DNA of 64,000 nucleotides from Desulfobulbaceae bacterium UBA2273 (GTDB taxonomy: Bacteria > Desulfobacterota > Desulfobulbia > Desulfobulbales > Desulfurivibrionaceae), in contig DDWZ01000028.1 of NCBI GenBank assembly GCA_002347095.1, forward strand, positions 1 through 64,000, in the 5' to 3' direction. Of this stretch, positions 63,523-64,000 are shown in pieces. Both the position numbers and the translations under genes were made by a program. The notes beneath the pieces are model-generated. The model was given only the letters and a program-made list of their open reading frames with translations, was not told where the DNA came from and ran no database searches. Each line of letters starts with the position of its first letter. The first letter of the stretch is position 1.

Positions 63523-64000
63523 TCAGGCAGACAGGGATAATTGGATGATTTTTTCGTACAGTCCGCGCACAGCCTTTGCCGCCGCCGAATCCGGCGCCTG
63601 CTGCAATAGCGGCACTCCCTTGACCACCGCATCCACCATGGCCGTGTCGAATGGTATTGTGCCGAGGACCGGGATGGCCTGTTCCCGGCAAACCTGGCTG
63701 ATATCGGCGCTGTAGCCGGGGTGGAGATCCCATTTGTTGATGCAGACCCCCATTGGGAGCTTGAAATGGCGGACGAGTTCCGCCACCCTTTTGAGGTCAT
63801 GGAGGCCGGAAAGGGTTGGCTCTGTAACCAGGAGGACAAGGTCGGCTCCGGAGAGCGAGGCGATGACCGGACAGCCTATCCCGGGAGGGCCGTCCACCAG
63901 CAGCCATGCCGCATTTGCCTTTTCAGCCTCTTCCCTGGCTCTTTTTTTGACCAGGGAGACGAGCTTGCCGGAATTTTCCTCGCCGATGCCCAGGCGGGCA
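63523..64000 (-). CDS. MinD-superfamily P-loop ATPase (5' end outside window)
   Basis: C-terminal part only; the frame is open to the right edge. Visible: RLGIGEENSGKLVSLVKKRA, the Walker B-like LLVDGPPGIGCPVIASLSGADLVLLVTEPT and GVCINKWDL. This matches the MinD/Mrp-like ATPases with an inserted ferredoxin domain common in anaerobes (COG1149), thought to assist iron-sulfur or nitrogenase-type cofactor work. The ferredoxin insert itself would lie beyond the window. Confidence 0.85.
   Translation of the reverse strand, partial: ARLGIGEENSGKLVSLVKKRAREEAEKANAAWLLVDGPPGIGCPVIASLSGADLVLLVTEPTLSGLHDLKRVAELVRHFKLPMGVCINKWDLHPGYSADISQVCREQAIPVLGTIPFDTAMVDAVVKGVPLLQQAPDSAAAKAVRGLYEKIIQLSLSA

Noticed and set aside
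1..64000. CRISPR arrays, prophage or transposase genes
   Set aside because: No regularly spaced repeats and no integrase, transposase or phage structural protein could be recognised on either strand.

Overview
The window reads as chromosomal DNA of a Gram-negative anaerobe of the deltaproteobacterial (Desulfobacterota) type, probably near Desulfobulbales. This is inference from gene content: the thrS-infC-rpmI-rplT-pheS-pheT-ihfA-merR housekeeping string, a multihaem cytochrome/HybA/HybB-like redox module, many PAS histidine kinases with sigma-54 response regulators, 'CWE..C....C' cysteine motifs, a MinD ATPase of the inserted-ferredoxin type and an RND/TolC efflux operon. No 16S gene is present to fix the taxon. 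There are no CRISPR arrays, prophages or recognisable insertion sequences.

Layout. 1-5.2 kb: 3' part of a WbpM/CapD-type sugar dehydratase, tRNA-Ser, the small SRP RNA, then dnaX-ybaB-recR. 5.2-13.7 kb: a small palindromic element, tRNA-Val, the translation operon thrS-infC-rpmI-rplT-pheS-pheT-ihfA-merR, and tRNA-Pro with a clear promoter and terminator. 13.7-21.1 kb: an envelope block in which an OmpR-type two-component system lies between two LTA-synthase-like membrane phosphotransferases, one of them paired with a WecA/MraY-like transferase. 21.2-22.7 kb: cmoA and an isoprenylcysteine-methyltransferase-like protein. 22.7-27.1 kb (minus): pstSCAB-phoU. 27.4-33.2 kb (minus): a tripartite RND efflux operon. 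33.4-37.8 kb: corA, an orphan FliS-like gene, a DUF116 gene and a hybrid PAS kinase.

38-52.7 kb is the most interesting part. A DsrE-like protein, a fatty-acid-hydroxylase-like membrane protein and a rhodanese-ferritin fusion precede a three-PAS histidine kinase and its sigma-54 response regulator. Downstream come two tiny membrane proteins, an FtsH protease, and an operon of a pentahaem cytochrome c, a HybA-like iron-sulfur protein and a HybB/NrfD-like quinone protein, followed by a degenerate paralogue of the kinase. Two good -24/-12 promoters, one before the small-protein pair and one before the cytochrome operon, each have clustered TGTTGCA/TGCAACA palindromes 200-280 bp upstream. The first also has a consensus IHF site between enhancer and promoter. 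I infer a local sigma-54 regulon for membrane or redox stress that appears not to match a named system.

52.7-64 kb: a cysteine-rich MerR regulator, prmA, a short AsmA-like protein, plsC, then a co-directional run: PEP-utilising enzyme, phosphatase-YkgJ fusion, PhnD-type lipoprotein, histidine kinase, receiver protein and a small membrane protein. The window ends in a truncated MinD-family ATPase on the minus strand.

Three details inside ordinary genes deserve attention: dnaX carries a ten-adenine run where either slippage frame terminates within three codons (a predicted gamma-subunit switch); infC appears to start at AUC, giving exactly 180 residues; and a family of about 106-bp palindromic repeats with compensatory arm changes occurs three times.
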